Shown: piece after piece, positions 32,658 to 43,047 of the stretch
Layout of the letters: each line of letters opens with the position of its first letter
Numbering within the stretch: position 1 is the stretch's first letter
Assembly: GCA_015039365.1 (NCBI GenBank)
Contig: WION01000421.1
Coordinates: 1-45,846 of the forward strand
Length of the DNA stretch: 45,846 nt
Direction: 5' to 3'
DNA from: Amanita rubescens
Taxonomy: Eukaryota > Basidiomycota > Agaricomycetes > Agaricales > Amanitaceae
The notes under the pieces: generated by a model
Told to the model about the DNA's origin: nothing
Database searches by the model: none
The model's input: only the letters and a program-made list of their open reading frames with translations
Made by a program: the position numbers and the translations under genes

Positions 32658-34937
32658 ATGAATCGCGGTTCACCGGATGAGAGTTCCGAGCTGAAAACAT
32701 CACTGAATGAATTCAAGTTGAACTCGAAAATAGATTGGGACGAACTTCGTAGGCGAAGTATTCAACCAGGTGGTTTCGGCGCTGACAGAAGAGACATCTG
32801 GTGCGCAAGACGTCTTCCACAATATATGCATATTCGTGATACTTTGAACGTAGGCCGAAGTTGCTGAACGTCAAAACACCTCTTCCAACTCGCAACTCAG
32901 CTGTCGATGACTCTCAAGCCACTCACGGCGCGGAAAACGACGAAGGTGGCAAAGACAACGGGACAGCTACAAGCAAGATCAATGCAACCAAGCCTGTTGC
33001 GGGCCATAAGGACGAATACCAGATCAGGCTGGATACCGACCGCAGCTTTGTTCTCTACCCCGGAGGTGAGCGTTCATTTCCTAGAGTGCAACCCTCACTA
33101 CAACTCGGTTCTCATTCAGAATCTGAGTCTGGAATTGACAAGGATCAACTCAAAGCAGACCTTAACCACCTCATTGTCTCTGTCGTTCGCAACCGGCCGA
33201 AGCTCAACTATTTTCAAGGATATCATGACATCATGACCGTGATTTATCTGACACTTCCTCAAGAACTCCAGCTTGCATGTGCTGAGAAGTTGTCACTACA
33301 ACGATTGAGGGATTCTATGCTGCACACATTGGAGCCGGTTCTGGGCCTGTTGCGGTATGTGAACCACACCTTTTTTTTCGCACCAGCTTAATTTTTTATC
33401 GGATTTAGTGTCCTGAAGAACCTTTTGCACCTTGCAGATCCAGAATACGCAAAGCTTCTTGGACGGTATTATCTTACTTATTTCTGTACATCGTCATATT
33501 GACATTTGACAAATCAGCGACTCCCTACTTCCCTTCTACGCTCTGTCAAACCTCCTGACGCTTTTCTCGCACGACATGCCATCTCTGCCTCTAATCCAAC
33601 ACGTGTTCGATTACTTGCTCTGCCGACCGCCAATAGCGGTCGTTTATCTAGCTGCTGCGGTTCGTCATCGCCTAAATCACAAGGTTGTCATGACTAAGTT
33701 TTTGTTATGATAGGTACTTCTTTCCAGAAAAGACTACGTACAAAGCCTAGAAGGACAACTAGAACCTTTCATGCTTCACCCAATTCTTTCAACACTACCG
33801 CCACTTACAGAGGGCTTTGAATCGACAGAACAGGAATCTCCGGATTACCGAGCCGACTTTATCTTATCTCCTTCACCATCCGATGACGTCAAACAGGAAT
33901 CGGGAGATGAGCCTCTACAAGGATTTCGCCTACCTGACGTGGATCTGATACCCGATGTCAAAAGAGAGGTAGAAACAAAGGATGACGATGGCAACATCAA
34001 GACAGATTCAGTAGACTCGGCCAACGTCATCGTCAAGCAGGAACTGCCAGAATCTTCATCCAGCGTGCCTATAAAGCTGCCTACGCCAGATCCAGCAATT
34101 CCTATACCCCCAGATCTTGACGTAACGCGGCCCATTAGTCCTTCCGAAGCCTTTCCACAATCCGAGACTGTAACGAAACCAGAATTCAACCCCCTCGCTG
34201 TCTCCCTCGACATGGATATACCCGTACCCAGTGCGCCTATATCGCTTCCCACCATCCTAGCGCACTCCGACTTGCTGTTTGCCCAATACCCTCCTAATCA
34301 TTCCCAACTCCGGTTGTCCTCTATCATGGGCCCACAAAGCGTCGTATTCACTTGGTCGGAGAACTTCTCTGATTTGCCGTCTGACACAACGGCGGAGGCG
34401 ATGGTCGGCAAACCAGAGTTGGTGTCATACCCCATTGGACCAGAGGAGATGGAAGGAAGCGAGGAGGAAGGTGAAGACGATGAAGGGTCTGATTCTGATT
34501 CCGAGTACAACGACAAGAAGCCGGGGAAAACCCATAGGAAAAAGGAGAGTGGCAAGGAGGGAGAAAAAGGCGGACCGCAGAAACGCACTCGACGAAAGAC
34601 AATTAAGAAGAGAGTCCAGAAGCTCCTCAAGAAATTCGGTACGACGACGGGAGCGGGTCAGCAGATCACTCATGTAGACGGACGTACTGTGGTCACTGGT
34701 GCTGTTATGATGCTCGCAGTTGCAATAGCGGTATACAATATCAAAGCCCAGGACGGTGTTAGTGGCTTGGAGTTTGGGGGGAGTAGTGCAGGTGGCATTG
34801 GGGCAAGCATAGGTGTGGGGTTGGAAGCCGGTTTAAACATGCTTGGTGGGAATCGGCATGGACTACAGGAGGAGCTGAAGAAGATCGCGAACGCTCTGGT
34901 GGGTGTAGGTGCTAAGTTTTTGCATTTACCTGCGTGA
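32658..34937 (+). CDS. TBC-domain Rab GTPase-activating protein with C-terminal membrane anchor (Gyp8/TBC1D20 type)
   Basis: Exons 32658-32800, 32854-33065, 33120-33354, 33409-33465, 33518-33659 and 33714-34937 join to 670 residues. TBC signatures: IRLDTDRSF, whose Arg is the catalytic arginine finger; YFQGYHDIM, whose Gln is the second finger; then PVLGLLRVLKNLLHLADPEY, LLPFYALSNLLTLFSHDMP, IQHVFDYLLCRPPIAVVYLA and LLSRKD. A long acidic, Pro/Ser-rich linker follows. Next come a Lys/Arg-rich segment and a hydrophobic helix (TGAVMMLAVAIAVYNI, about 45 residues after the basic patch starts), as in ER-anchored Gyp8/TBC1D20 proteins acting on Ypt1/Rab1. The intron 33066-33119 is 54 bp and in frame, so both forms would be open. 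Confidence 0.85.
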
Positions 34938-35078
34938 GGGAAATAACTCTGTTTGGTTGCGTACCACCGTAACTCGGAGATGGGTATCACGGAGATTCAG
35001 ATATGATGTAGCGCATAAACTAGTGTGTACAACGCATATGTATCATTCAAGCAATTAGATCTACGTATTTTCTAATAT

Positions 35079-36268
35079 CTAAACGTTTCCAGCGGCAATT
35101 GCCTCATCTAATGTCTTCTCTCCATTTACGATAGCTTTCACGACGTTCAACGCCTTAGAGAAGTCTTCGAAAAGGATATGAGGTATTTCGTGCTGCTTGC
35201 AGTACGTTGCTAAATCGTTGTCACCGCCTGGCTTTTCCTTGACGAAAAGAACGTCGGCGTGACGAGCCGCAGAGATGTCTACATTTAGTCGTTAAGCACA
35301 ACTGTCATCTGGGGTTCGGAGAGAAGGGGTGAACGAACCTGAAACACCGTCTCCGAAGAAGAATAACGTGGGGGGGTTCGGAAGCTTGCGGTACGGAAGG
35401 ATAGCCTGCGATTTGTCGTGCCCGTAGCCGCTTGATGTCTATCAGAATTAGAGGGACGCAATACAAACAACGTTACGGACCTGGAGGGGTGTCTATATTT
35501 AATTTCCCAGGAGCCATCGGGACGGACATTTGCATCGTTGGCGATGATTTCAATTTCGTTGGCATCCGTTTCGCCGACAAGGTTCGAAAGAACGGCGCGG
35601 ATTATAGGGGCCATCCCGCTAGAAACGATGATAACGGGTATATCGTTTGTCTTGCACCAGGAGTAAAAGTCTTTGAATCCAACGTCTAAAAGGATATCTG
35701 GTGGTGGTTCGTAACGATATCAGGTCCTTATCTGAGAAAGAACTGTGAAGGACACACTCTTTCGTAGAACATCTTTACACTCTTCAAAGGTATGTCCGTT
35801 CGCAGCGACGCTGTCGAGCATTTCGCGAAACGCATCTCTATCCGAAACGGCATCAGCAGTCCGGTCCGGTAGGAGGATCTCTAGGTACCTGAACGTCGCT
35901 TTTCCAGAAAGAACGTCCAAATTCCCGTCCCTTCTCTTTTGAATTCCGTAGCCGAGGTTGTCCGTCATGTCTACATCCGCAATCATGAAACCGTTAACAC
36001 TGCAAGGTTAAGTCGTTTATGATACGTACAGTCGTTGGAATCATAATTGGTGATAGTTCCATCCCTGTATTCGTGTAATAGAGTGGTGGGTAGTTATCGA
36101 AAATCATCAGTGATCATGAAAGTAACGTTTCGATGAACCGGATAATTGAGCCTAGGGATCTAAAGGAAACGCGTAGACCAACCAATCGGAAAGAACGACA
36201 AATCGCTTGTCGGTGTGGATCGGGGGATATGGTAGAGTGCTCTCAGGTGCGGCTTCGGTTGAGTCCAT
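35079..36268 (-). CDS. HAD-family sugar/polyol phosphatase-like protein
   Basis: Exons (minus) 36268-36183, 36064-36030, 35970-35889, 35837-35758, 35697-35481, 35430-35339 and 35278-35079 join to 263 residues. HAD motif I is DWDGTIT (split across intron 1), motif II IIVSSG, motif III the Lys in GHDKSQ, motif IV GDGVSD (split by the last intron). The protein also has DSNDYMTDNLGYG and ILPYRKLPNPPTLFF, matching the fungal phosphoserine-phosphatase-like/MtnX-like group that includes yeast polyol phosphatase. It should hydrolyse a small phosphate ester in the cytosol using Mg2+. It lies downstream of and co-oriented with myo-inositol oxygenase. Exon 2 is only 35 nt. Confidence 0.85.
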
Positions 36269-36539
36269 GATGATGATGGTGATAACCGAGGAGTGGGATG
36301 ACTAATACTGTAGGCGCGAGTTCTTGAAGGTTCTTGAAGCTTGATCACACATGTCATGATCTTATCAATAGCAATCCGAAGTTATCGGTATCATATTAAT
36401 TATATGTACTACTCGATTACCCTACAGAATGTAAAAGACTCTATCGTAAATTCTATGTAAAATGTCACTGAAGGGTATAGTAAATCTACTATGTGGATAA
36501 TTAAATATTAAGACTCTGCGCGACGGCATTCAGCTTTAG

Positions 36540-37816
36540 TTACCAGTCAAGAACCGGTGGGAAAAACTTGGCGATAAGACCCTGGTAGTAGGGCCGTAGC
36601 TTCTCGACGTCGCAGGGTTCCTCACTCTTGCTATAAAGGTCGTATGGGTTGAATGCCCGGACCGCTTCCAAGACCTTGAGATCCTTGTCATTCGTGAGGT
36701 GCATATACGCGCCCTCCCGATGCCATGGGTAAAAGCTATGGTATCTGATCATCGCCAGACCCTCAGCGGGTAGACTACTCTGGTCCTTGAGGACATTATA
36801 TAGATACTGGGTTCGGGCCGTTAGGTTGAGTAGGTAACGATATTTGAAAAAAAGAGACGTACTTCATCATGCCCCCATGATAACATAACGTTGTCAAGGC
36901 CACAATGAGGTTTATAGATTCCATATTCAGTAGAGTATACGCTGTCGTAGGAGTCGGAGTTATCTTCGAATGATTCCGGGTAGATATTTTTATCTGAGAA
37001 TTTGCAGCCGACGACTAGCAACGCCACATTGGTAACCGGTCCGAACCACCGAAAAGATCGACTTACCAAACGTATCCTGCAATGCAAAAGTGGTAATTAG
37101 GAACTGCCCCTATGTATAATGATTGGCAGAGGTACTCACACCGACGACGTCCCATTGACCTTCCGCGCCGAAAAGGAGCAGCAATTTACCCAGGTCGTGC
37201 ACGAGGCCAGTGACCTGGCAATTATTTTATGTCAGATACACTGGCGCAGGACGTTGCAAGAATTCAATTACCTGCATCCACTCTGGTTTTCCATCTTTAC
37301 GGATAGCTTCGGCGGTTTGCAATAGGTGTTCAATTTGGGAAAGGTCCGTCTGAAGAATTGACGTCACTCATGACATACTACTCGGCTAAGAATGGATGCT
37401 TACATCAGGATCGGACTCGTCGACCAAGGTGTTCAACAATTCCATGGCTTCCCAAACGCCCATGCGGGCTCGCTTTTTACTTTTGAAGTCTACGCGTGCT
37501 TTGATGTTGAACTCGACAGTTTGTTTCGCTGTCCAGATATGTGAGATAAATTTAGTTAGAACTCAGATTGCTCCACTTACCATGTTGTTCTCGGTAAAAT
37601 GCCTTGACGCGGTCGCAAGCAAAATCATAGTCTCTGAAACGGGACTTGTCCTTCTCCTTGTCGAATTCCGACTCTGAATTCCATGAATTTCCTTTGATAA
37701 CATTCACTAGGCGAAACGTCATAAGCCTATGTGACGAGCATGCCAGACGGCATATGCTAACCATTATCAATAGCGTCGCACGTCGCATCGAAGTCTTGAA
37801 CGATCTTGGCGGGCAT
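36540..37816 (-). CDS. Myo-inositol oxygenase
   Basis: Exons (minus) 37816-37762, 37706-37581, 37528-37404, 37349-37272, 37214-37140, 37076-37067, 37014-36863 and 36806-36540 join in frame to 295 residues, the usual family size. Diiron ligands are all visible: His in [12 protein letters not shown], His-Asp in [10 protein letters not shown], His in [11 protein letters not shown], His in [10 protein letters not shown], and Asp in FNPYDLYSK. The enzyme oxidises myo-inositol with O2 to D-glucuronate in the cytosol. Exon 6 is only 10 nt (GAT ACG TTT G) and supplies the DTF of GDTFVVGC. It is flanked on both sides by co-oriented genes that could act on related metabolites. Confidence 0.95.
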
Positions 37817-38944
37817 GGTGGATGATATGGCTAATAGCGCGTCGAGTTGAGCAGTGAAGAAGAGGTAGAAGAGGTGTAGATGTCCTGAGCCTTGTTCATC
37901 GCGTTTGCGGTCCTTTATGAAGTTCTCCTCAAAGCAGGGACGTAATGGAGGTGGAAAAGCTTGAAAGGCATTCCTTTCCAATCATAGACCCATACTCAAA
38001 AGGAGATCATTTCGAACATGCGGTTTGAGGCGATAGATGCGCGGTAAGGGCTACGAGAGTGTGATTCCGCTCAATGTTCCGAACGGCGTTCCCTTGCATG
38101 ACCGTACGTAATCCACGTGGAATTCTTCTGGCATGATTGCCGAGCACAGCCACTCTCTTTCAGCTGTCCTCGCGATCGGCCGAGTCCTCGCTCCCTTTCA
38201 GTCCAGAAACAAATGGTGGCACTGTTCCATCGCGTTGGCAACCTTTCTTCAAGAAAAAAATTCCCAGTAAATGAGATTTTTTTCTTTGTTCTCCTAAGTT
38301 GTTATACGCTGTGACAGGTCGCACCGTCGCGCCGTCGCGGCATAAACCGGAGTCAGGCCCAGAGTTTCACGGAAACGTGCGAAGCCTAAGATACTTAGGA
38401 TTCGTCATGGACAACCTTGGATAACCGGCTCCTTCGGTGAGAATCCTCACGCGGAGATGTGCGTATCAACATTACCCTTTTTGATGAGATTGAATCGGCC
38501 AGTGTGGTGCTCGTGTTCGGGAGGTGATAGCGAGGGGACCCTGAATAGCCCTGAATTCCGATCTCAAGCGATCCGCACGTCTTTTTCTTGTCTCGCGGAT
38601 GGCGAAGAATTCGTAGCCGGTACCTGTTGGCGCAGATGACCTTGGGGAGCCTTGGGGCCATTCAAACCGGTCAACTTGATTTTGTTCCTATCATCTTTCA
38701 CACGAGGGGTATGCTAAATCCGACCCAGAAACGTGCTTTTTCTGTCACTGAGATATCTGACCTTGAAGATAATGTGGAACTTCTCGCGCAACTCTCAAAT
38801 TACGAAAGTTTGTTTCTAAGTAACGATCGGCACCTGTTTGACATTTGTTACAAGGAAAATCGTGGGGAACGCTTGACTTCTTAAGCATAAAACGGTAGAC
38901 GCCTTGGAGGATTCCAGCATCCCTGCATCGGCGCGCTAACCGAT
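37817..38944. other. Intergenic, MIOX promoter region
   Basis: About 1.1 kb between the 3' end of the reductase gene and the MIOX start. It holds short unsupported frames on both strands (for example 38588-38884 plus). Near 38310-38340 is a GC-rich 'gtcgcaccgtcgcgccgtcg' stretch. No RNA gene or repeat recognised. Confidence 0.4.
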
Positions 38945-40386
38945 CTAATTTGGCTTTGGCCAATCTTCAAATCCCAGATCAATAGCTACACATGGTTCCG
39001 AGTGAGAAATCAGATCTTAAAATAATTAGATACAACTTACGCCAGGGTGGCATGATGAATCTACACGAAAGGGTGTAAGAGCTCCCGCTTGCTGAGCTAA
39101 CGAAGCACATACCGCTTCTGTTTCCCATTGGCCGCCAACCCATCCAAAAGTTCAATATCAGACTTCTCCAGCTTGGCCGCGCCAGTGAGCGCGCCGTTGA
39201 AGTTAGCTGCGATTCGGTCAGTGTTAACCGATTTGGGAAGAATCACAATGTCTTTGGCAACTGCAGTTGGCTCCGTTGAAGAACGATCTCAAAACAGCTG
39301 GAGGGCAAGTCAACGCACGAAGGTATCCCAAGAGTACATTCGCTGGTTTCAATCCATGCTTTGCTGCGATCTCTACAACAACTTCGTCAGTCAGTAAGGG
39401 CGCGTTGGTGGATCCGAGGGGCGAATAAGCCTGAGGAACGATGTTCTTCGATTTCAAGAAGTCTATAAGCTTATGCTGTGGGTTGTAGACGTGTAATTCC
39501 AACTATCAGGGAAATGTGAGCTTTGAAAACCACAATCAGGACGAAGACGGACCTGATTCACCGCAGGCACGATTTCTGCCGTTGGCAAGAGATGCTCGAT
39601 CTTGACTTGCGAACAGTTGCTAACTCCGATGCTTCTGATCTTGCCTTCTCTTTAATTAATAAGGAGTTCACATATAATTTACTATCACACCTTTCTTGAC
39701 CAGGGCTTCCATTTGTTTCCAGGTGTCCCTAATGTCCCATGAATGGTCCACATCGCGTGTGCCATCAGGCAACTTTGGGATCATGGGGTGATTCCCATTA
39801 GGATTAAGCGGGACAGGCCAATGCATGAGATAAACTGAAAAATCGCGTCATCATCGCGACTGGTGAGATCATAAGGCACACGAACGGTCAAGATAATCCG
39901 TTCCGAGGTTTTCAAGTGTTTGATCAAGGCATTGTTCCACCCGAGAGTGCCATGTACACCACAGCTTACTAGTAATCTGAGATAAATGATAACGATGAGA
40001 TTAGACCCGATCGACTCGATTTCAGCGAAACTGACGAAAATTTCGGACCGAGGTACTCCAGAATTTCGAATGCCTTCTCCGACTAGTTTCTCATTGCCGT
40101 ACGCCCTGCGTGTGTGGAGAGCAGGATCAATACGGGAGCCGCACAATTGAAATAGAGCGACACGAGGCTCGATTGTTACTCACCATGCACAGTCTATATG
40201 CCTATACCCAGCCTCTTTGATAGAAAATTCTACAGCCTCAGGAACGGAGCCTGTGGCTTGCCATGTACCTAGTGGGCAAGAGCATTTTTAGCGCATTGTA
40301 TTCGTTCTCGCTCAAATGGGGCTTATACCTAGGCCAACGGCAGGAATTTCGTATCCACTATTCAGCTTGACTGACGGGGCGCCCAT
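38945..40386 (-). CDS. Aldo/keto reductase
   Basis: Ten exons (minus): 40386-40329, 40268-40184, 40105-40036, 39976-39886, 39834-39691, 39647-39553, 39502-39319, 39260-39113, 39060-39041, 38985-38945. They join to 311 residues. The AKR catalytic tetrad is present: Asp and Tyr in HIDCAWAYGNE, Lys in ITSKLW, His in YLMHWP. Later motifs are IRSIGVSNCS, PAVNQLELHVYNPQ, QAYSPLGS and IVILPKSVNTDRI (NADP phosphate-binding loop), with the ending MPPWPIDLGFEDWPKPN. It reduces an aldehyde or aldose with NAD(P)H. Next to MIOX, a D-glucuronate reductase role is an attractive inference but cannot be read from sequence. Exon 9 is 20 nt, and the intron 39648-39690 is only 43 bp. Confidence 0.9.
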
Positions 40387-40489
40387 CTTTGCGTGATCGC
40401 AGGTCGGTAATGGGGGTAGTTATGCTTCGCTCGTCGTTGCTTTGAAGATAGCTAAGAGAGTCGAGCGGCCCGTCTAGCCGTGGGCGACA

Positions 40490-40515
40490 GTTGTGACACG
40501 TGACACGTGACATTG
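40490..40515. promoter_or_regulatory. Tandem CACGTGA boxes upstream of the reductase gene
   Basis: CACGTGA occurs at 40497-40503 and again at 40504-40510 ('gacacgtgacacgtgacatt'). These are E-box type sites, bound in fungi by bHLH factors. They lie about 110-125 bp upstream of the start codon at 40386. Similar CACGTGA sites lie between the two genes at 42887-43047. Confidence 0.4.
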
Positions 40516-40544
40516 ACACGCTACACACCTTTGCCGGCCGGTAT

Positions 40545-40750
40545 AGCATCTACAAAACGGCACGTGCCTGGCCAGGTCCCCCAAGGCCTGGGAAGGCATC
40601 ACCAAGGCTCAGAATTTCGCCCATGCCTCGAAAGTCTCGGGAGGCTTTCGAGGCCTCGGGAAACCTACAAGCCTGGCATACCCTTGCCATGGGTACCCGA
40701 GCCTGGGGCGTGCCTTACGAGGCTGTCTCAAGGCTTGTCCTGATCACTCG
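40545..40750. repeat. Palindromic AGGC-rich block
   Basis: A dense series of short palindromes: GGCACGTGCC, CCTGGCCAGG and a 10-bp stem GCCTCGAAAG / CTTTCGAGGC with a 10-nt loop at about 40625-40655. Repeated 'caaggc', 'gcctgg' and 'gcctcggga' units follow, ending in 'aataaataaataaattg'. It is non-coding and strikingly different from the flanks. It could be the terminal or subterminal region of a transposon. Confidence 0.6.
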
Positions 40751-40884
40751 GTTTTTACAATAAATAAATAAATTGTATATTTTTATATTGTATCAAATTT
40801 CGACTAGATAATGCAAATGTGCCGCTGAGAGAAGTTAGTTCAGAAACCCGTAAGAAGGTAATACTAATAGTACCATTTACCTTT

Positions 40885-42886
40885 TCAGCTCCTTCTCCTC
40901 TGGCTGCGGCGGATAGTGTGGACGGGAACCGCTTTTGGTTTTTTGCTCTGCGTCGACCCTGTGCTGTCAGAGCCTGCTTGGCGCTTTTGATGGGCTCCGG
41001 TTGCCCTCAATCCACTCGCACTGCTCCTTGCTCCTGGCCGGTTTCTGTCTAGGTCCGTTAGGGGTGAAGATGGCGGTGTGACTTGATTCCCAGTGTCGCA
41101 TCCACCTTCGTCTGGCACTTGATCTTGACCATTGATGGGCGCATTTTGAGGTTGATGGTCATGGCCGTCCTGGTTGCTGGTACTGGCTGGTTGATCCGGC
41201 GGGCACGGCGGATTTTCATTTTGAAGAAGCAGGGGGTCGATGGGAACGTGACGAACGTCTTGGTTGTTGCTTGCTGCTTCAAGAAGTTCTTCAAGTTCAC
41301 GACGACGTTCGTTTTGAAGAAGCTGGGGACTCGGATCGATGGGAATGTCTTCGTGGTTGTTGTTGGTTGCTTCAAGTTCTTCAAGTTCACGACGACGGCG
41401 CTCGCGCTGGATCTCGATGGCGTATATTGGATCTGGTCCAGGATCGGACTCCGTATCGCTCCCGGATACATTCTGCAATTCAGGTTCATGGTAGATCCCA
41501 ACATGACTATAGCTCCTTTAGTAGCTATTGCTAAAATAGGGAGGCACTTACCGATTCCACCAAGCTAAGATTTCCACGACCCAAGGCTCGTCCGGTTTGC
41601 CGAGTAGCCTGATAATCTGGTTGTAAAGTACTGACAGGTCAAAACCACATATTTTCACGGTCCATTCATTAGCTGAGGACAGGGTAAAGTACGTCTAATA
41701 GTATCTTCAAGTTAGTTCAAGTTGAAACACAATATCTTACGAAGTATTACCTGTACTGCTGCATATGCAATAGTATGTGCATCACACCCATTTTGTCGGA
41801 ACATTTGCCTTTTTGTTGGGCGGGCACTGACGTGGTCTGGTCCGAGCAACGCAGTCGCATAACCGGTAAACAGGTGTTGATATACCTAGTATGGCTTTGT
41901 CAGAAACGGTCGTCAAGGGGAGTAATGATTGTACTACGTACCCTGAGTAAAAGTTTACCACGCAGTAGGCCGTTGTCTATGTTCTGTCCAGTGTCATATT
42001 CAGCACCTTCGTCATAGAGGAATGACGGTAATCCGGTGTTGGACAACTGAATGGCTTTTGTCCTGACTTGGTTCATAAAGCCCCTAGGAACGTTTTAGTA
42101 GGGTCAATAATAGTAATTCTGCATCGCACTGGGGATTTTTGTCAAACTCTGCTAGCAAATCTCGAGGAACCAGGAGTCGAGCAAACACCGCATTGTTGAA
42201 GCCTCGGTTAACCGATTTGATCCCGTGGATGATCGCCGAATCCACAACGATGTCCAAGTCAATGTAATTAAAAATCTTGGTCTTGAGTTCCGATGAGTCT
42301 GTCTGCCGTTGTCCCTGGCCCTGCTTAGTCAACTAGCATACATAATGGTAAGATCGATTCGGTGAAAGCAATGGAACACTTGCAAATTGGGAAAGAGGGT
42401 TCATTGGGGTCACTTTTGCTAAGAACTCGTCCAGAATCGCTTCGAAGGATGGGACAAGTTCCATGAGGCAGTTGAAGAGCCTAAGGTCTTCGTCGGCATT
42501 ACCTGTTATGGGACTGATACCGCACATCACCGGTCAATCCACGTCTGATGTGAATCTGATGTGCCACACTACTCACGCTTTCTTGGGAAACAGTTTTTCG
42601 AGCTCAGGACCCCAGATTTCGGGCTGGGAGGACAGATTCTGCCTCACACCTGATACTAAGATGTCCCCAACTCTAACGAAAGGATTCAGGCCCTGCGGAA
42701 ACCAGCGCGCTGCAGTTTGGAATGGGTCGAGGAGCCTAGCCATCGGGTCAGGGTAAGCGAATGATCGCGTGGTGCTGTCATTACGTACTTTGAACCCTTT
42801 GGGTTCAGGAGCGCATCAGCAATTGCATCTGCCTCCTGTGGTGTGACCTCTGAATCATAATCCCCAGTGGGGTCTGGGGAAGACAT
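40885..42886 (-). CDS. DUF6698-like protein of agaricomycete transposon regions
   Basis: Exons (minus) 42886-42789, 42735-42577, 42513-42414, 42332-42130, 42083-41942, 41885-41751, 41694-41552 and 41506-40885 join in frame to 533 residues. It starts MSSPDPTGDYDSEVTPQEAD. It continues with LLDPFQTAARWFPQG, GFMNQVRTKAIQLSNTG, VYQHLFTGYATALLGPD, HTIAYAAVQTYFTLSSANEW and EPWVVEILAWWNRHV. A long charged tail with repeated 'RRRELEEL' and a basic end (KRQAG, KKPK, RRSQRRRS) follows. The AYAAVQ..LSSA.EW and AWWN motifs are those I associate with DUF6698, a domain common in repeat-rich agaricomycete DNA. Function unknown; the basic tail suggests nuclear or DNA-bound. Only 161 bp separate it from the divergent transposase. 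Confidence 0.7.
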
Positions 42887-43047
42887 GGCTGAACGCAGGG
42901 AGTACGCAGGGGTAGAAATAAGTAGAGGAAGAGAAATTTTCTACGATAGATTTGTTTGGAGCAACACGTGACTATTAGATATCTTGCGCAGAAAAAATCC
43001 ACGTGATCATCGCGTTTGACGCGCACCGTGACGCGCCCACCGCCGTC
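42887..43047. promoter_or_regulatory. Shared bidirectional promoter region
   Basis: 161 bp between the divergent starts at 42886 (minus) and 43048 (plus). It has two CACGTGA-type boxes ('acacgtgact' near 42965 and 'ccacgtgatc' near 43000) and GACGCGC repeats near 43018-43036. No clear TATA box. Confidence 0.45.

Noticed and set aside
33066..33119. Reading the in-frame 54-bp stretch in the TBC gene as coding
   Set aside because: It has a good GTGAGC donor and CAG acceptor and matches the usual intron size. Removal fits the family spacing, although retention would stay open.
38588..38884. A 98-codon plus-strand gene between MIOX and the reductase
   Set aside because: No homologous motif, no promoter context, and overlapping minus-strand frames of similar quality.
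41083..41568. Plus-strand 161-codon frame
   Set aside because: It is antisense to the last exon and intron of the DUF6698-like gene, whose own frame joins consistently across eight exons.
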